From a bacterium 1XD21-13 (lineage in GTDB: Bacteria; Bacillota; Clostridia; Lachnospirales; Lachnospiraceae), in the NCBI GenBank assembly GCA_009917555.1, contig QZDX01000019.1, positions 1 to 64,000 on the forward strand: a stretch of DNA of 64,000 nt. The letters are read 5' to 3'. The translations under genes and the position numbers were made by a program. Shown here one piece after another: positions 63,333 to 64,000 of this stretch. Position 1 is the first letter of the stretch. Every line of letters begins with the position of its first letter. The notes under the pieces are model-generated. The model had not been told where the DNA came from, ran no database searches, and saw only the letters and a list, made by a program, of their open reading frames with translations.

Positions 63333-63830
63333 ATGGCGGAAATCAGTTTAATTCGTGTTGACAGCAGACTAATCCATGGACAGGTTATTACAAAATGGAG
63401 AAAGATTTTTAATATCACCAAAATTGTAGTTGTGGATGATGGATTGGCAAAGGACAATTTTATGATTCGAATGTATGAAGCGGCCGCGCCTTCTGGAGTC
63501 AAGGTAAAGGTCTATGATGCAGAGAAGGCCAAAAGACTTTGGGAAAAGAATCAGTTGGGAGCAGAAGGAAGAGTGTTGCTGCTCTTTAAGGATATTGATA
63601 CCTGCTATAGGGTATACCAGATGGGAATTCCCATGAAATACGTCCAAATAGGCGGCATCGCTAAGACGGCTGAACGTAAGGTGATACTTCAAGCGGTTTC
63701 ATTAAACGATAATGAGTTTTCATTGCTGGAGGAATTACACAAAAACGGGTGCGAGGTCGTGGTTCACATCGTACCAGAGGATACAAAATTATCATTTGAT
63801 GAGATTGCTAAAAAATATAAAGAAAAATAA
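63333..63830 (+). CDS. PTS mannose-family IIB component (third operon, copy 2)
   Basis: A 165-residue IIB with active histidine in RVDSRLIHGQVITKW near residue 14 and the usual VQIGGIAKTAERK. It starts three bases after the IIA copy 2 stop, preceded by AAAGGAG. It resembles the IIB of the first operon more than its neighbour. Confidence 0.9.
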   Translation: MAEISLIRVDSRLIHGQVITKWRKIFNITKIVVVDDGLAKDNFMIRMYEAAAPSGVKVKVYDAEKAKRLWEKNQLGAEGRVLLLFKDIDTCYRVYQMGIPMKYVQIGGIAKTAERKVILQAVSLNDNEFSLLEELHKNGCEVVVHIVPEDTKLSFDEIAKKYKEK

Positions 63831-63843
63831 GGAGGTATGAAGT

Positions 63844-64000
63844 ATGAATTTAGCAGTAGCAATTTTTGCAGGGTTATGGTTCTGGTTTGTGTCAGGATGT
63901 TGGGGATACACGTTTCATTATGTGTTGAAGCAGCCATTGGTTATGGCGCTGCCCTTTGGAATTTTGATGGGTGACATACCCACTGCCATGATAATTGGAG
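63844..64000 (+). CDS. PTS mannose-family IIC component, partial at window end
   Basis: The first 52 codons of a IIC membrane subunit. The start follows AAGGAGG, a hydrophobic helix comes first, and the family-like segment LKQPLVMALPFGILMGDIP follows. The gene continues past the window edge. IID is expected beyond it. Confidence 0.85.
   Translation, partial: MNLAVAIFAGLWFWFVSGCWGYTFHYVLKQPLVMALPFGILMGDIPTAMIIG

Overview
The window reads as chromosome of a Gram-positive anaerobe of the Lachnospiraceae (Clostridium cluster XIVa) type. The signs are strong AGGAGG ribosome binding sites, moderate GC, several mannose-family PTS operons with LevR-type regulators, an iron-dependent alcohol dehydrogenase, a glycine-type riboswitch and a Pot polyamine operon. 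The assignment is inferred from gene content only. No rRNA, tRNA, CRISPR array or complete insertion sequence was seen.

Layout. (1) 1-3700: a Crp/Fnr-like remnant, a PfkB sugar kinase, an intact mannitol-1-phosphate-dehydrogenase-like gene and a HAD hydrolase. (2) 3858-12814: a monosaccharide ABC transporter (binding protein, ATPase, permease), a DUF4867-like protein, an L-fucose/L-arabinose-isomerase-family enzyme, a xylulokinase and an ECF S component. Two promoters here carry the same XylR/ROK-like palindrome. (3) 12868-30882: a LevR-like regulator with a degenerate ATPase, divergent from an 18-gene operon. The operon holds a complete mannose-family PTS (IIB, IIC, IID, IIA), two KDPG-type aldolases, a class II aldolase, two 2-hydroxyacid dehydrogenases, MDR, iron-ADH, Ldh2 and SDR oxidoreductases, and two mannitol-dehydrogenase paralogues that lack the catalytic histidine. 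(4) 31002-38060, minus strand: a second mannose-family PTS operon with two IIBs, its own HPr, a ribulose-phosphate-3-epimerase-like enzyme and two MDR dehydrogenases. A second ATPase-degenerate LevR-like regulator (38450-40942) is divergent from it. (5) 40968-45973: a TPR-like protein, a glycine riboswitch with a vestigial second aptamer ahead of a saccharopine-dehydrogenase-family gene, a broken LevR-like regulator and a broken ToxN/AbiQ-like toxin. (6) 46041-50808: a leader RNA with terminator, then potD, an atypical PII protein, two structured repeats, potA, potB and potC. (7) 50968-54637: a GNAT acetyltransferase, a large GT-C-like membrane protein and adenosine deaminase. (8) 54711-64000: rpoN, a split transketolase, an MDR dehydrogenase, a canonical GAFTGA-containing LevR regulator and the start of a third mannose-family PTS with two IIAs and two IIBs. 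Two clear sigma-54 promoters serve this block.

How it works together. The region is a carbohydrate and polyol import and catabolism island. Each PTS block pairs with a LevR-type regulator. Only the last regulator keeps the sigma-54 contact motif, and only its block has recognisable -24/-12 promoters, with rpoN next door. The other two intact regulators face sigma-70-like promoters and inverted repeats, which suggests they switched sigma factor.

Most unusual features: a structured intra-operonic repeat present three times with compensatory base changes; a PII protein with leucine at position 51 inside a polyamine transport operon headed by an unassigned leader RNA; the glycine riboswitch ahead of a saccharopine-dehydrogenase-like gene; and the large unassigned PTS-linked pathway with paired histidine-less mannitol-dehydrogenase paralogues.
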